DNA from: CAZMXI01 sp964570205
GTDB taxonomy: Bacteria > Planctomycetota > Phycisphaerae > Tepidisphaerales > Tepidisphaeraceae
Direction of reading: 5' to 3'
Assembly: GCA_964570205.1 (NCBI GenBank)
Contig: CAZMXI010000020.1
Location: 1-38,285 of the forward strand
Length of the DNA: 38,285 nucleotides
Both the position numbers and the translations under genes were made by a program. Shown here one piece after another: positions 16,064 to 22,657 of this stretch. The notes beneath the pieces were generated by a model that did no database searches, was not told the DNA's origin, and saw only the letters and a list, made by a program, of their open reading frames with translations. Each line of letters opens with the position of its first letter. Position 1 is the first letter of the stretch.

Positions 16064-16843
16064 TCATGAGGCGGCGTGCCGCGACGCCAGAATGGCTGCG
16101 CCAAGCGCGCCGGTGAGCTGCGGTTCCGGCGCGATCATCACGGGGCGGCCCAGCGCTGTCTGCAACGCCTCTCGCATGCCGCTCACGAGTGCGACGCCGC
16201 CCGTGAAGACGATGGGCTCGGCCAAGTTCCGGCCGGCCATCGCCACCAAACGTTGGCACATGGCCGCTTGCACCCCCGCCGCGATGTTCTCACGGCTGAC
16301 GCCCGACGCCAGCAGCCCGATGATCTCGGTCTCGGCGAATACCACGCACGTGCTGGATATGGGCGCCGGCTGTGCGCTCCGCCCCGCCAAATCGCCCAGT
16401 CCATCCAGGCGAGCGCCAAGTCGATCCGCTACCACCTCCAGAAAGCGCCCGGTGCCCGCAGCGCACCGGTCATTCATGCTGAAATCCCGGACCATGCCAT
16501 CCTCGTCCAGGCGAAGCACTTTGCTGTCCTGCCCGCCAATCTCAATCACCGACATCGCCCCGGCTACCTGCCTTCGGACGCCTGCGGCATGGCAGGTGAT
16601 CTCGGTGATCGTGGTATCGGCCAGCCTGATGAGGTGGCGCGCGTAGCCCGTGGCGATGACCCGCCGGACTTCGCCCGGTCGCAGCCCGCAATTCCGCAGA
16701 AGCCCATTGAACAACTCGGTTGCCAGCGCATCGTGATCGACGCCCTGGTCGCGGACGCCACGGGCCAGTACCTCCTGACTCTCGGCGTCCATCAGGACAA
16801 TCTTGATCGCTCGCGACCCCCCGTCTATGCCGGCACAGATCAT
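16064..16843 (-). CDS. BadF/BadG/HgdC-type ATPase activator (double-cubane-cluster protein reductase-like)
   Basis: A 259-residue ASKHA-fold ATPase; start ATG 16843 is chosen because GGAG lies at the right distance. GIDGGSRAIKIVLMD is the phosphate-1 loop, IEIGGQDSKVLR the second, and FTGGVAL the adenosine motif. Two conserved cysteines, in NDRCAAGTGRFLE and SSTCVVFAETE, bridge a [4Fe-4S] cluster between the two subunits of the dimer. The family fires a low-potential electron into a partner dehydratase or reductase on ATP hydrolysis. Size and pairing with the upstream gene match E. coli YjiL of the YjiL/YjiM pair. The reading frame is the same as the upstream gene's, with 114 bp between them. 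Confidence 0.88.
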   Translation of the reverse strand: MICAGIDGGSRAIKIVLMDAESQEVLARGVRDQGVDHDALATELFNGLLRNCGLRPGEVRRVIATGYARHLIRLADTTITEITCHAAGVRRQVAGAMSVIEIGGQDSKVLRLDEDGMVRDFSMNDRCAAGTGRFLEVVADRLGARLDGLGDLAGRSAQPAPISSTCVVFAETEIIGLLASGVSRENIAAGVQAAMCQRLVAMAGRNLAEPIVFTGGVALVSGMREALQTALGRPVMIAPEPQLTGALGAAILASRHAAS

Positions 16844-16957
16844 CGGTGTCTCCGCTGAAAGCCCCGGTGGAACCAGCCTGCCTCGTCGTGCCCGCCATCG
16901 GAATCGCTGAGAGGCGGCGATCCTTCCGCCAGGCCCCACAGCCCCGCGCCGCGTCAG

Positions 16958-18130
16958 TCAGACTCCGCATCTTGCACGAATCGTCTCGAACAGCGCCTGC
17001 ACGCGCGTCATGATCCTCGCCGAATCGCTGGGCGAATAGTCGGTCTCGATGCGCAGATAGGGCAATCCCAGCTCTCGCTCGGCAAGCTTGCGCACATGGT
17101 ACGACTCAACGTCGTAGGTCAGACAGGCCTGCCAGATCAGCTCTATGACGCACTGGGCGCGGTATTCGGCCGCGAGTTTGCGAAGGACGTCAAATCGCGC
17201 CGCGTTGCGCATCATGACCGAGCACGGCAGGTGATAGTACTTCTCCGAAATCGCCCGAAGGGGATCGGCCGCGGCTTCATCCACATCGTCGAGAATCGGC
17301 TTCAGGCCGGTGCAGTTCTCCTGGGCCACAACCAGCCCCCCGCTGCTCTCGATGATATCGATCGCCTTCTCAGCGCCATGAGCCATGGGAACTCCGGTCA
17401 TCAATATGCGCACGCGGGAGCTGCGGGCGCGGCCGCAGCCTGCCTGCGATGCCAGCAGTGGGATCAGTCGCTCGTATTCGGCCAGGTCGCACGGGATGCA
17501 CGAGATGCTGCTCTTGAGATCCAGCAGTTGCCGCCCGGTCAGCGGCGGGTCATCCGCCTTCATGCACTCCGCCAGTCGCCTGCGGAGCCGCCGCTCGCGG
17601 TTCATCTCACGAATAGCCTGCCGGAGCTGGTCGTCGGCGATTCGCGTGCCAAAACGGTCCTCCAATGCCGTTTTGAGTTTCAGCACCTCATGGTGCCACC
17701 GTTCCATCCCGTCGGCATCGTCACTCTTCTGAGGCAGTTCCAGCACGACCATCGGCCGTCTCTCGCCCATCAATTCGTACATCTTCTTCTTACCGTCGCA
17801 GGTGGTTTCCGAGACGATCAAGTCCGCCATCTCAATGAACGGATTGGTCCCGGTGAGGTGGTAGCCGTAGGTGCTCTTGATCAGCGGGCAGAGGTTGGCT
17901 GGCAGATGCTGCTCGGCCGGCGCGATCATCTTTTGTGATCCACCGCACAGGCATACCGGCACAGCCCCCGCCGCCATGATCAGCTCGCGGGGCGTGAATT
18001 CGCACATAATCCCAACGATGTGGCGGCCGTCCGCCTTGGCCTGCTCCGCGAAGGCCAGACAATTCGGGATCATATTGGCAAAGCGGGGGCTTATGCCCTT
18101 GTCCGAAGTGTTGCCGCAACAGGTGCCCAT
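16958..18130 (-). CDS. 2-hydroxyacyl-CoA dehydratase D-component family, probable double-cubane-cluster protein
   Basis: A 390-residue protein starting at ATG 18130 with GGAGG just upstream. CEFTPRELIMAAGAVPVCLC is the family's N-terminal motif ('E..P.El..AaG..p'), followed by ETTCDGKKKMYELM and the C-terminal DYSPSDSARIMTRVQALFE (family 'D.....g....Rv.aF.e'). Conserved Cys residues occur in CPLIKS, TTCDGKK, SCIPCD, QENCTG and WQACLTYD. Alone with one ATPase, and without alpha/beta subunits, this arrangement matches the double-cubane-cluster proteins ([Fe8S9], such as YjiM) that reduce small molecules like acetylene at low potential. The physiological substrate is not known. The cluster assignment rests on size and gene pairing. 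Confidence 0.82.
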   Translation of the reverse strand: MGTCCGNTSDKGISPRFANMIPNCLAFAEQAKADGRHIVGIMCEFTPRELIMAAGAVPVCLCGGSQKMIAPAEQHLPANLCPLIKSTYGYHLTGTNPFIEMADLIVSETTCDGKKKMYELMGERRPMVVLELPQKSDDADGMERWHHEVLKLKTALEDRFGTRIADDQLRQAIREMNRERRLRRRLAECMKADDPPLTGRQLLDLKSSISCIPCDLAEYERLIPLLASQAGCGRARSSRVRILMTGVPMAHGAEKAIDIIESSGGLVVAQENCTGLKPILDDVDEAAADPLRAISEKYYHLPCSVMMRNAARFDVLRKLAAEYRAQCVIELIWQACLTYDVESYHVRKLAERELGLPYLRIETDYSPSDSARIMTRVQALFETIRARCGV

Positions 18131-18306
18131 AACTTCCTCCGACAGGTTGCGCTATCTTATACCGCGCTGTCCGGCCTGGAGCGACCTGCGTGGGCGACGG
18201 TGGATACTCGCCGGTCCGCCACATAGTATCGGACGCGCACGCAGTGAACGCAGCCCGCTCATGTGTCCCCACGGGCACATCCGATAAGACCAATGGAGCA
18301 ACCTCT

Positions 18307-18642
18307 ATGGTGATGAAACCGGCTCTGTACCCCACAACGTACACGTGGCTGGTCTTCATGTCCGCGATGGACATCATGATGACCTGGATCGTGCTCTACT
18401 TTGGCGGCAACGAGGCCAATCCCCTTGCCAACGCCATTCTGCGTAAGACGGGCCTTGTCGGCATCGTGGCGTTCAAGTTCATTCTGGTGACTCTGCTCGT
18501 CTTCATCGCGGAATACGTCGGGCGCCGGAATTTCGCCAAGGGCCGGCGCTTCGCGTGGATCTCTGTCGCGATCACCTGTATCCCCGTCACCCTCGCCTTT
18601 GTTCAACTCTTGACATTCAATCTGATGGGTTTCACTGCATAG
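18307..18642 (+). CDS. Small membrane protein, DUF5658-like
   Basis: ATG 18307 is preceded by GGAG; the frame is open from 18190 but the upstream part is not protein-like. The 111-residue product has about three membrane segments (WLVFMSAMDIMMTWIVLYF, VAFKFILVTLLVFIAEYV, ISVAITCIPVTLAFVQLLTF). MDIMMTWIVLYFGGNEANPL matches the 'D...T.......E.NP' signature of DUF5658 proteins, whose role is unknown. It is divergent from the dehydratase-like gene. Its last 40 bp (18603-18642) overlap the convergent arsM gene, and both frames appear genuine there. Confidence 0.75.
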   Translation: MVMKPALYPTTYTWLVFMSAMDIMMTWIVLYFGGNEANPLANAILRKTGLVGIVAFKFILVTLLVFIAEYVGRRNFAKGRRFAWISVAITCIPVTLAFVQLLTFNLMGFTA

Positions 18643-19487
18643 ACCCGCACGCTGGCCGCGTAATCGTTGATATTGTGACGCCGCAGAAGTTGGGCCAGCC
18701 CGCCGTGCACCGATGCCTTGGGCTTTGAGCCGCAGCATCCCGACCCAGCCGCATCTTCGCTTGACATTGCCGGCGAACAACACCCCGACTGGCCCTCAAC
18801 CTGCCCGTAGGCGTTCAGATTCGCGCCCGTATCCACCACCTGCACATCAGCCAAACCCGCCTGAGCGAGCCCATCGCGATACGCCTCGGCTGGGATGGCT
18901 CCCGCGATGCACCCGACATAGGCCATCAGGTCGCCGACAACGTCCGGCGGCAGCGGCCTTTTCAAGGCGATGTCACTGATCGCCACTCGGCCGCCAGGCT
19001 TGAGGACGCGCGCCACCTCGCGAAACACGGCCAACTTGTCGGCTGCAAGGTTGATCACGCAATTGCTGATGATGCAGTCCACCGAGCCATCCGCCAGCGG
19101 AAGCCGGTCAATCTCCGCCAGGTGGAATTCCACATTCTGCGTCCCTGCCTTCTGTGCTGCCGCCCTGGCGCGCTCGATCATCTGCGGCGTCATGTCGATG
19201 CCGATCGCCCTGCCCGCCGGGCCGACCTTCTGGGCGGCCAGGAACACGTCCAGCCCCCCGCCGCAACCCAGGTCCAGGACCACTTCGCCGCGCTTGAGGC
19301 TGGCGAACGCCGTCGGATTCCCGCACGACAGCCCCATGTTCGCCTCCGCGGGAATCGACGCCAATTCCTCAGCCGAATACCCGAATGCCTGGGCGACGGC
19401 GCGCACGCCCACCTTGCTGCTGGATAAATCGCTCTCCGCAACGGCTCCATACTGGGATCGAACTTCATTCGGGATAGCCTTGGACAT
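18603..19487 (-). CDS. arsM: Arsenite S-adenosylmethionine methyltransferase
   Basis: A 294-residue SAM methyltransferase that methylates As(III). AAGGAG precedes ATG 19487 at the correct distance. VLDLGCGGGLDVFLAA is the SAM-binding glycine loop and GIDMTPQMIERAR follows. Family cysteines are present: GLSCGNP, ISNCVIN and YVGCIAGA. A C-terminal tail has two CC pairs (SGCCSP and SGCCGS), as in many bacterial ArsM proteins. It is the last gene of the ars operon, starting 11 bp after the acr3 stop. Its 3' end overlaps the plus-strand membrane-protein gene by 40 bp. Confidence 0.93.
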   Translation of the reverse strand: MSKAIPNEVRSQYGAVAESDLSSSKVGVRAVAQAFGYSAEELASIPAEANMGLSCGNPTAFASLKRGEVVLDLGCGGGLDVFLAAQKVGPAGRAIGIDMTPQMIERARAAAQKAGTQNVEFHLAEIDRLPLADGSVDCIISNCVINLAADKLAVFREVARVLKPGGRVAISDIALKRPLPPDVVGDLMAYVGCIAGAIPAEAYRDGLAQAGLADVQVVDTGANLNAYGQVEGQSGCCSPAMSSEDAAGSGCCGSKPKASVHGGLAQLLRRHNINDYAASVRVYAVKPIRLNVKS

Positions 19488-19497
19488 GTAACACTCC

Positions 19498-20598
19498 TTA
19501 CGTCGAACGAGCCTGATTCCTGGTGATCGCCGTCGGGCACGTCCCCGGCGCTGCCGCGCGAATCTCATCGCCGCTGCCAACCTGCCCGCCAAAGAACCGC
19601 CGCTGGAAATACAGCGCCACGCTCACCAGCCCGATCAGCACTGGCACCTCCACCAGCGGCCCGATCACGGCCGCGAACGCCGCGCCGTGATGAATCCCGA
19701 ACACCGCCACCGCCACCGCGATCGCCAGTTCGAAATTGTTGCTAGCAGCGGTGAACGAAATGGTCGCGGTCTTCGAGTAGTCCGCCCCTGCCTCTTTGCC
19801 CATCCAGAAGCTGACCAGGAACATCACCACGAAATAGATCAGCAGCGGCACCGCGATCAGCAGCACGTTCCAGGGCTGGGCGATGATCTGCTTACCCTGG
19901 ATGCTGAACATCACCACGATGGTGAACAGCAGCGCAATCAGGGTGATGGGGCTGATCTTGGGGATAAACCGCTTCTCGTACCACTCGCGCCCCTTCGCCT
20001 TCACCAGCGCGAATCGCGTCAGCATGCCCGCGATGAACGGAATTCCCAGGTAGATGAACACGCTCTCGGCGATGCTGCCCATCGTGATCTTCGACAAATC
20101 CACCGCCCCGAGATTCAGATTCAGCAGCGGTGGCAGCACCTTGATGAACACCCACGCGTATACGCTGAAGAACAGCACCTGGAAGATCGAGTTGAACGCA
20201 ACGAGACCCGCCGCGTACTCGCTGTCTCCCTTGGCCAGTTCGTTCCAGACGATCACCATGGCGATGCACCGCGCCAGGCCGATCATGATCAGGCCGATCA
20301 TGTACTCGGGATGATTGTGCAGAAACAGCACCGCCAGGCCAAACATCAGCAGTGGCCCGATGACCCAGTTCTGCACCAGCGACAGCCCCAGCACTTTCAC
20401 GTTCCGGAATACATCGCCCAATTCCTCATACCGCACNNNNNNNNNNATGCTCGTCGTGCCCACCGAGAAGGCGTTGACCGCCTCCGGCACCGCGGTCACA
20501 TACCGCCCCAGCAGCACCCCCGCTGCCATCGCCAGGAAGATCCACAGCGTAAGGTACCGATCCAGAAACGAAAGACTCTTGGCAATGCTGTTGCTCAC
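19498..20598 (-). CDS. acr3: Arsenite efflux transporter ACR3, interrupted by an assembly gap
   Basis: A BASS-superfamily As(III) efflux permease with ten expected membrane segments. The start is GTG 20598 (SNSIAKSLSFLDRYLTLWIF), with AAGGAG upstream; no ATG is available. GPLLMFGLAVLFL, IGLARCIAMVIVWNELAKG (the conserved Cys of ACR3) and TAASNNFELAIAVAVAVFG are diagnostic. The run of 10 N at 20437-20446 falls between AFSVGTTS and VRYEELG. In other ACR3 proteins this interval holds about 16-17 residues, so the N run hides more than 10 bases. The bases next to it (AT-N after the TTS codons) fit the expected Ile. The gene is probably intact in the organism. It lies between arsC and arsM in a tight operon. 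Confidence 0.93.
   Translation of the reverse strand: MSNSIAKSLSFLDRYLTLWIFLAMAAGVLLGRYVTAVPEAVNAFSVGTTSXXXXVRYEELGDVFRNVKVLGLSLVQNWVIGPLLMFGLAVLFLHNHPEYMIGLIMIGLARCIAMVIVWNELAKGDSEYAAGLVAFNSIFQVLFFSVYAWVFIKVLPPLLNLNLGAVDLSKITMGSIAESVFIYLGIPFIAGMLTRFALVKAKGREWYEKRFIPKISPITLIALLFTIVVMFSIQGKQIIAQPWNVLLIAVPLLIYFVVMFLVSFWMGKEAGADYSKTATISFTAASNNFELAIAVAVAVFGIHHGAAFAAVIGPLVEVPVLIGLVSVALYFQRRFFGGQVGSGDEIRAAAPGTCPTAITRNQARST
20437..20446. other. Assembly gap (10 N) inside acr3
   Basis: Ten N bases inside the second membrane segment of acr3. Comparison with the family suggests that about 48-50 bases are missing. Confidence 0.95.
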
Positions 20599-20614
20599 GA
20601 TGCTCCTTATCCTC

Positions 20615-21046
20615 TTACGCGGGGTGCTCTTCCAGCCATGCGAGAATCCGCAACTCAATCTGGTCACGAACCTCGCGGAACTTCTCCACCTTCTTCTCTT
20701 CCGGCCCCTCAAAGGCCGCCGGGTCGTCGAACGGCCAGTACAGGAATTCCAGTGCGAATGGGTAGAAACGCGGACAGCTCCGCTGGGCATTCTCGCAGAC
20801 CACGATGGCATGATGGATCTGCATCTTGCCCAGGAACTCCTCGACTCCCTTCGACCGCAGCGTGCCCGTGTCAATGCCGATCTCTGACAGGACCTGATGC
20901 GTCAGGCGATGCACCTTTCTGGGCTCAAGCCCCGCGCTGAACGCCTCGAAGCGATTCCCCGCATGCCGCCGAAGCAGCGCCTCGGCCATCTGGCTGCGGG
21001 CGGAATTACCCGTGCACAGGAACAGGACTGTTTCTGAATTCGCCAT
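20615..21046 (-). CDS. arsC: Arsenate reductase, low-molecular-weight phosphatase type (second copy)
   Basis: A 143-residue protein starting with MANSETVLFLCTGNSARSQ, the phosphate-binding loop C-x5-R-S with the catalytic Cys. VVCENAQRSCPRF provides the pair of cysteines used by thioredoxin-coupled ArsC, and WPFDDPAAFEG is the Asp-containing general acid loop. The second Cys of the first loop is Ala here, unlike its neighbour. The two arsC copies are only about a third alike by eye, so they are not a recent duplication and may differ in substrate or redox partner. The gene starts 3 bp after the upstream arsC stop. Confidence 0.88.
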   Translation of the reverse strand: MANSETVLFLCTGNSARSQMAEALLRRHAGNRFEAFSAGLEPRKVHRLTHQVLSEIGIDTGTLRSKGVEEFLGKMQIHHAIVVCENAQRSCPRFYPFALEFLYWPFDDPAAFEGPEEKKVEKFREVRDQIELRILAWLEEHPA

Positions 21047-21049
21047 GGA

Positions 21050-21490
21050 TCATTTCTCCTTCAGCGCCCCAGGCAGCTTCTGCACGAACGCCCTGATCTC
21101 ATCCCGCACCCGACGGTAATGCCCCAGTGCTTCCTCTTCACTCTTCGCTCCCTTGGCCAGCTTCGGCGGATCATCAAACCCCACGTGCACCACCTTCGTC
21201 CGGCCAGGGAACATCGGGCACGTCTCGTTCGCATGTCCGCATACCGTCACCACGTAGTCCAGCGGCACATCTTTCAGTTCCGCCACGTTCTTCGAACGGT
21301 GCGACGAAATGTCCACACCTGCCTCGGCCATCACCCTCACCGCATTTGCGTTCAAGCCATGCGTCTCGATCCCCGCCGAAAACGCCTCGATCTGGTCCCC
21401 TTTCAGATGCCTGGCCCAACCCTCGGCCATCTGGCTGCGGCAGGAATTGCCCGTGCACAGGAAAAGGACTCTCATTTTTGCGTCAGCCAT
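21050..21490 (-). CDS. arsC: Arsenate reductase, thioredoxin-coupled type
   Basis: A 146-residue protein from ATG 21490, with GGAG at 6 bp upstream; a longer start at 21502 lacks one. FLCTGNSCRSQMAEG is the P-loop, with catalytic Cys12 and a second Cys17. VTVCGHANETCPMFPG has the two cysteines of the Cys relay (C82/C89 in plasmid pI258 ArsC), and FDDPPKLA the catalytic Asp. It reduces arsenate to arsenite for export by Acr3 or methylation by ArsM. First structural gene after arsR. Confidence 0.92.
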   Translation of the reverse strand: MADAKMRVLFLCTGNSCRSQMAEGWARHLKGDQIEAFSAGIETHGLNANAVRVMAEAGVDISSHRSKNVAELKDVPLDYVVTVCGHANETCPMFPGRTKVVHVGFDDPPKLAKGAKSEEEALGHYRRVRDEIRAFVQKLPGALKEK

Positions 21491-21510
21491 CTCAATCTCC
21501 ATCCATATTC

Positions 21511-21549
21511 GTAAGCCCGCATATATCGAAACAAAAAAAACGGGCTTAC
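21511..21549 (-). repeat. 9-bp inverted repeat between arsR and arsC
   Basis: GTAAGCCCG (21511-21519) is the inverse complement of CGGGCTTAC (21541-21549). The 21-base loop holds a run of eight A (eight U in the operon transcript). It overlaps the arsR stop at 21546-21548. The U run is in the loop, not after the stem, so it is not a classic terminator. It may reduce expression or shape mRNA processing between arsR and the structural genes. Confidence 0.5.
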
Positions 21550-21908
21550 CGCGGACAGCACCCGCCGCTGGCTTTGGCGCACCGTGCGCGTTCGCTGTCC
21601 TGCGTCAGCTCCGGAACATTTCCAAAACAGCACTCCAGACATTCCAGCAGCTTCTGATGAAACGCATCCTTAGCTGGGGCCAAGGAATAGTGAATCCACA
21701 GCCCCTCCTTGCGGGCCACCACCAGCCCCGCCCGCCGCAGATATGCAAGGTGCCGAGACGTCTTGGGTTGCGGCACGCCGATGATCTGCACCAAGTCCCC
21801 CACGCAGAACTCACCTTGCCGAAGCAGGTTGAGAATCCGCAGCCGTGTCCGGTCCGAAAACGCCCGGAACTTCCCATCCACCGAACTCGTCACCACACAT
21901 GCCTTCAT
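21546..21908 (-). CDS. arsR: ArsR-family arsenic-responsive repressor
   Basis: A 120-residue winged-helix protein. LRQGEFCVGDLVQIIGVPQPKTSRHLAYLRRAG is the ArsR DNA-binding part (helix-turn-helix, then LVVARKEGLWIHYSL wing). The usual N-terminal CVCDLC site is absent (EFCVGD has one Cys only). Instead the C-terminus is Cys-rich: LECLECCFG and ARCAKASGGCCPR, the arrangement of ArsR repressors that bind As(III) at the C-terminal helix. ATG 21908 lies only 13 bp after a perfect -10 box, so the transcript is nearly leaderless. First gene of the arsC-arsC-acr3-arsM unit and its likely regulator. Confidence 0.9.
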   Translation of the reverse strand: MKACVVTSSVDGKFRAFSDRTRLRILNLLRQGEFCVGDLVQIIGVPQPKTSRHLAYLRRAGLVVARKEGLWIHYSLAPAKDAFHQKLLECLECCFGNVPELTQDSERARCAKASGGCCPR

Positions 21909-21921
21909 ATTTGCTTGCGCG

Positions 21922-21950
21922 ATTATAGTTGGCCAGAGCCTCGCCGTCCA
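21922..21950 (-). promoter_or_regulatory. Promoter of the ars operon
   Basis: On the minus strand TATAAT (21922-21927) is a perfect -10 box and TGGACG (21945-21950) a 4/6 -35 box, with 17 bp between them. Transcription would start about 7 bases before the arsR ATG, leaving almost no leader. An ArsR operator probably overlaps it, but no clear dyad was found. Confidence 0.6.
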
Positions 21951-21967
21951 GCGCCGAATCCGGAGAA

Positions 21968-22255
21968 TCACGCATCCAGCTCGCCCTGCTTGCTTAGAAA
22001 CGTGATCACCGGCGTCCCGACCATCGTCCCCTTCTTCTGCGATTCCTTCACCCTTGGGTCTGCCATGAACGCTTCCAGTTGCCGGCGACTCTGCCACTGA
22101 AACAGAATCGTCACCTGACTGGGAGCATCCTCATGTCGAAACACCTGGGCGCCTTTCGACCCGTGCCCCTGGCGCAGCGGAAAGCCCCGCGTCTGGAACC
22201 CCGACCAGAAGTGCTCGAAATCCTCAACCTGCACCTGAACCAGCGCATGTATCAT
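21968..22255 (-). CDS. Antibiotic-biosynthesis-monooxygenase/NIPSNAP-like small protein
   Basis: A 95-residue protein from ATG 22255, preceded by AGGAG. The pattern MIHALVQVQVEDFEHFW, VFRHEDAPSQVTILFQW and LEAFMADPRVKESQKKGTM is that of dimeric alpha/beta-barrel proteins (ABM or NIPSNAP-like), where a 'lf.w.s...l.af...p...' block is typical. No catalytic role can be assigned. It lies just upstream of the arsR promoter and may be linked to the ars operon by position only. Confidence 0.7.
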   Translation of the reverse strand: MIHALVQVQVEDFEHFWSGFQTRGFPLRQGHGSKGAQVFRHEDAPSQVTILFQWQSRRQLEAFMADPRVKESQKKGTMVGTPVITFLSKQGELDA

Positions 22256-22393
22256 GCCTTGCTCCTGTTCCCTTTTGTCACCTGAGCCATCGACATCATA
22301 GGTAACCCCCGCCCATCGGTGAACCCGCCCGTCGCCTGTCACTTCCTGCATTCGATACGGGACGGCTCGCGGCTCGTCGTGTAGAATCCCGGC

Positions 22394-22621
22394 ATGAACA
22401 GAAAGCCGGGCTCGCATTCTCGTCGACAGCAGAACCAGCGCAAACGCAGCCCCGCGCATCGAGCCGGTCCTGTTCCTGCGAGGCATGGGCCACGCAAGGG
22501 TGGTGCCCGGCCAGCGCAGCACGGGCCGATTACCTGCCCCATGTGCGGCGCCGTCGTGACGAACCTGCGCGTGCACATCCAGCAGCGTCATGACGATCCC
22601 GAAGCCCATCCCCGGGACTGA
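22394..22621 (+). CDS. Possible small zinc-finger protein (C2H2-like)
   Basis: A 75-residue frame from ATG 22394. The first 45 residues are very basic and rich in Arg, Pro and Gly, and the C-terminus has CPMCGAVVTNLRVHIQQRH: C-x2-C-x9-H-x5-H, close to a classical C2H2 finger. No good ribosome binding site was found, and a minus-strand frame also runs here. The zinc motif with correct spacing is the main argument that it is real. It could bind RNA or DNA, which is inference. Confidence 0.45.
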   Translation: MNRKPGSHSRRQQNQRKRSPAHRAGPVPARHGPRKGGARPAQHGPITCPMCGAVVTNLRVHIQQRHDDPEAHPRD

Positions 22622-22657
22622 CGGCACGGCTTGGCACCATCTGTGCCCGCCGGCTCG

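Noticed and set aside
16841..16960. UGA at 16958-16960 (end of the dehydratase-like gene) is in frame with the downstream ATPase gene, as if one selenoprotein fusion
   Set aside because: The 38 codons between UGA and ATG 16843 are Arg/Gly-rich and not protein-like, the ATPase has its own ribosome binding site, and the two proteins are normally separate.
21945..21970. UGA readthrough of the 95-residue alpha/beta-barrel gene
   Set aside because: The continuation runs into the ars promoter, and the protein has normal family length without it.
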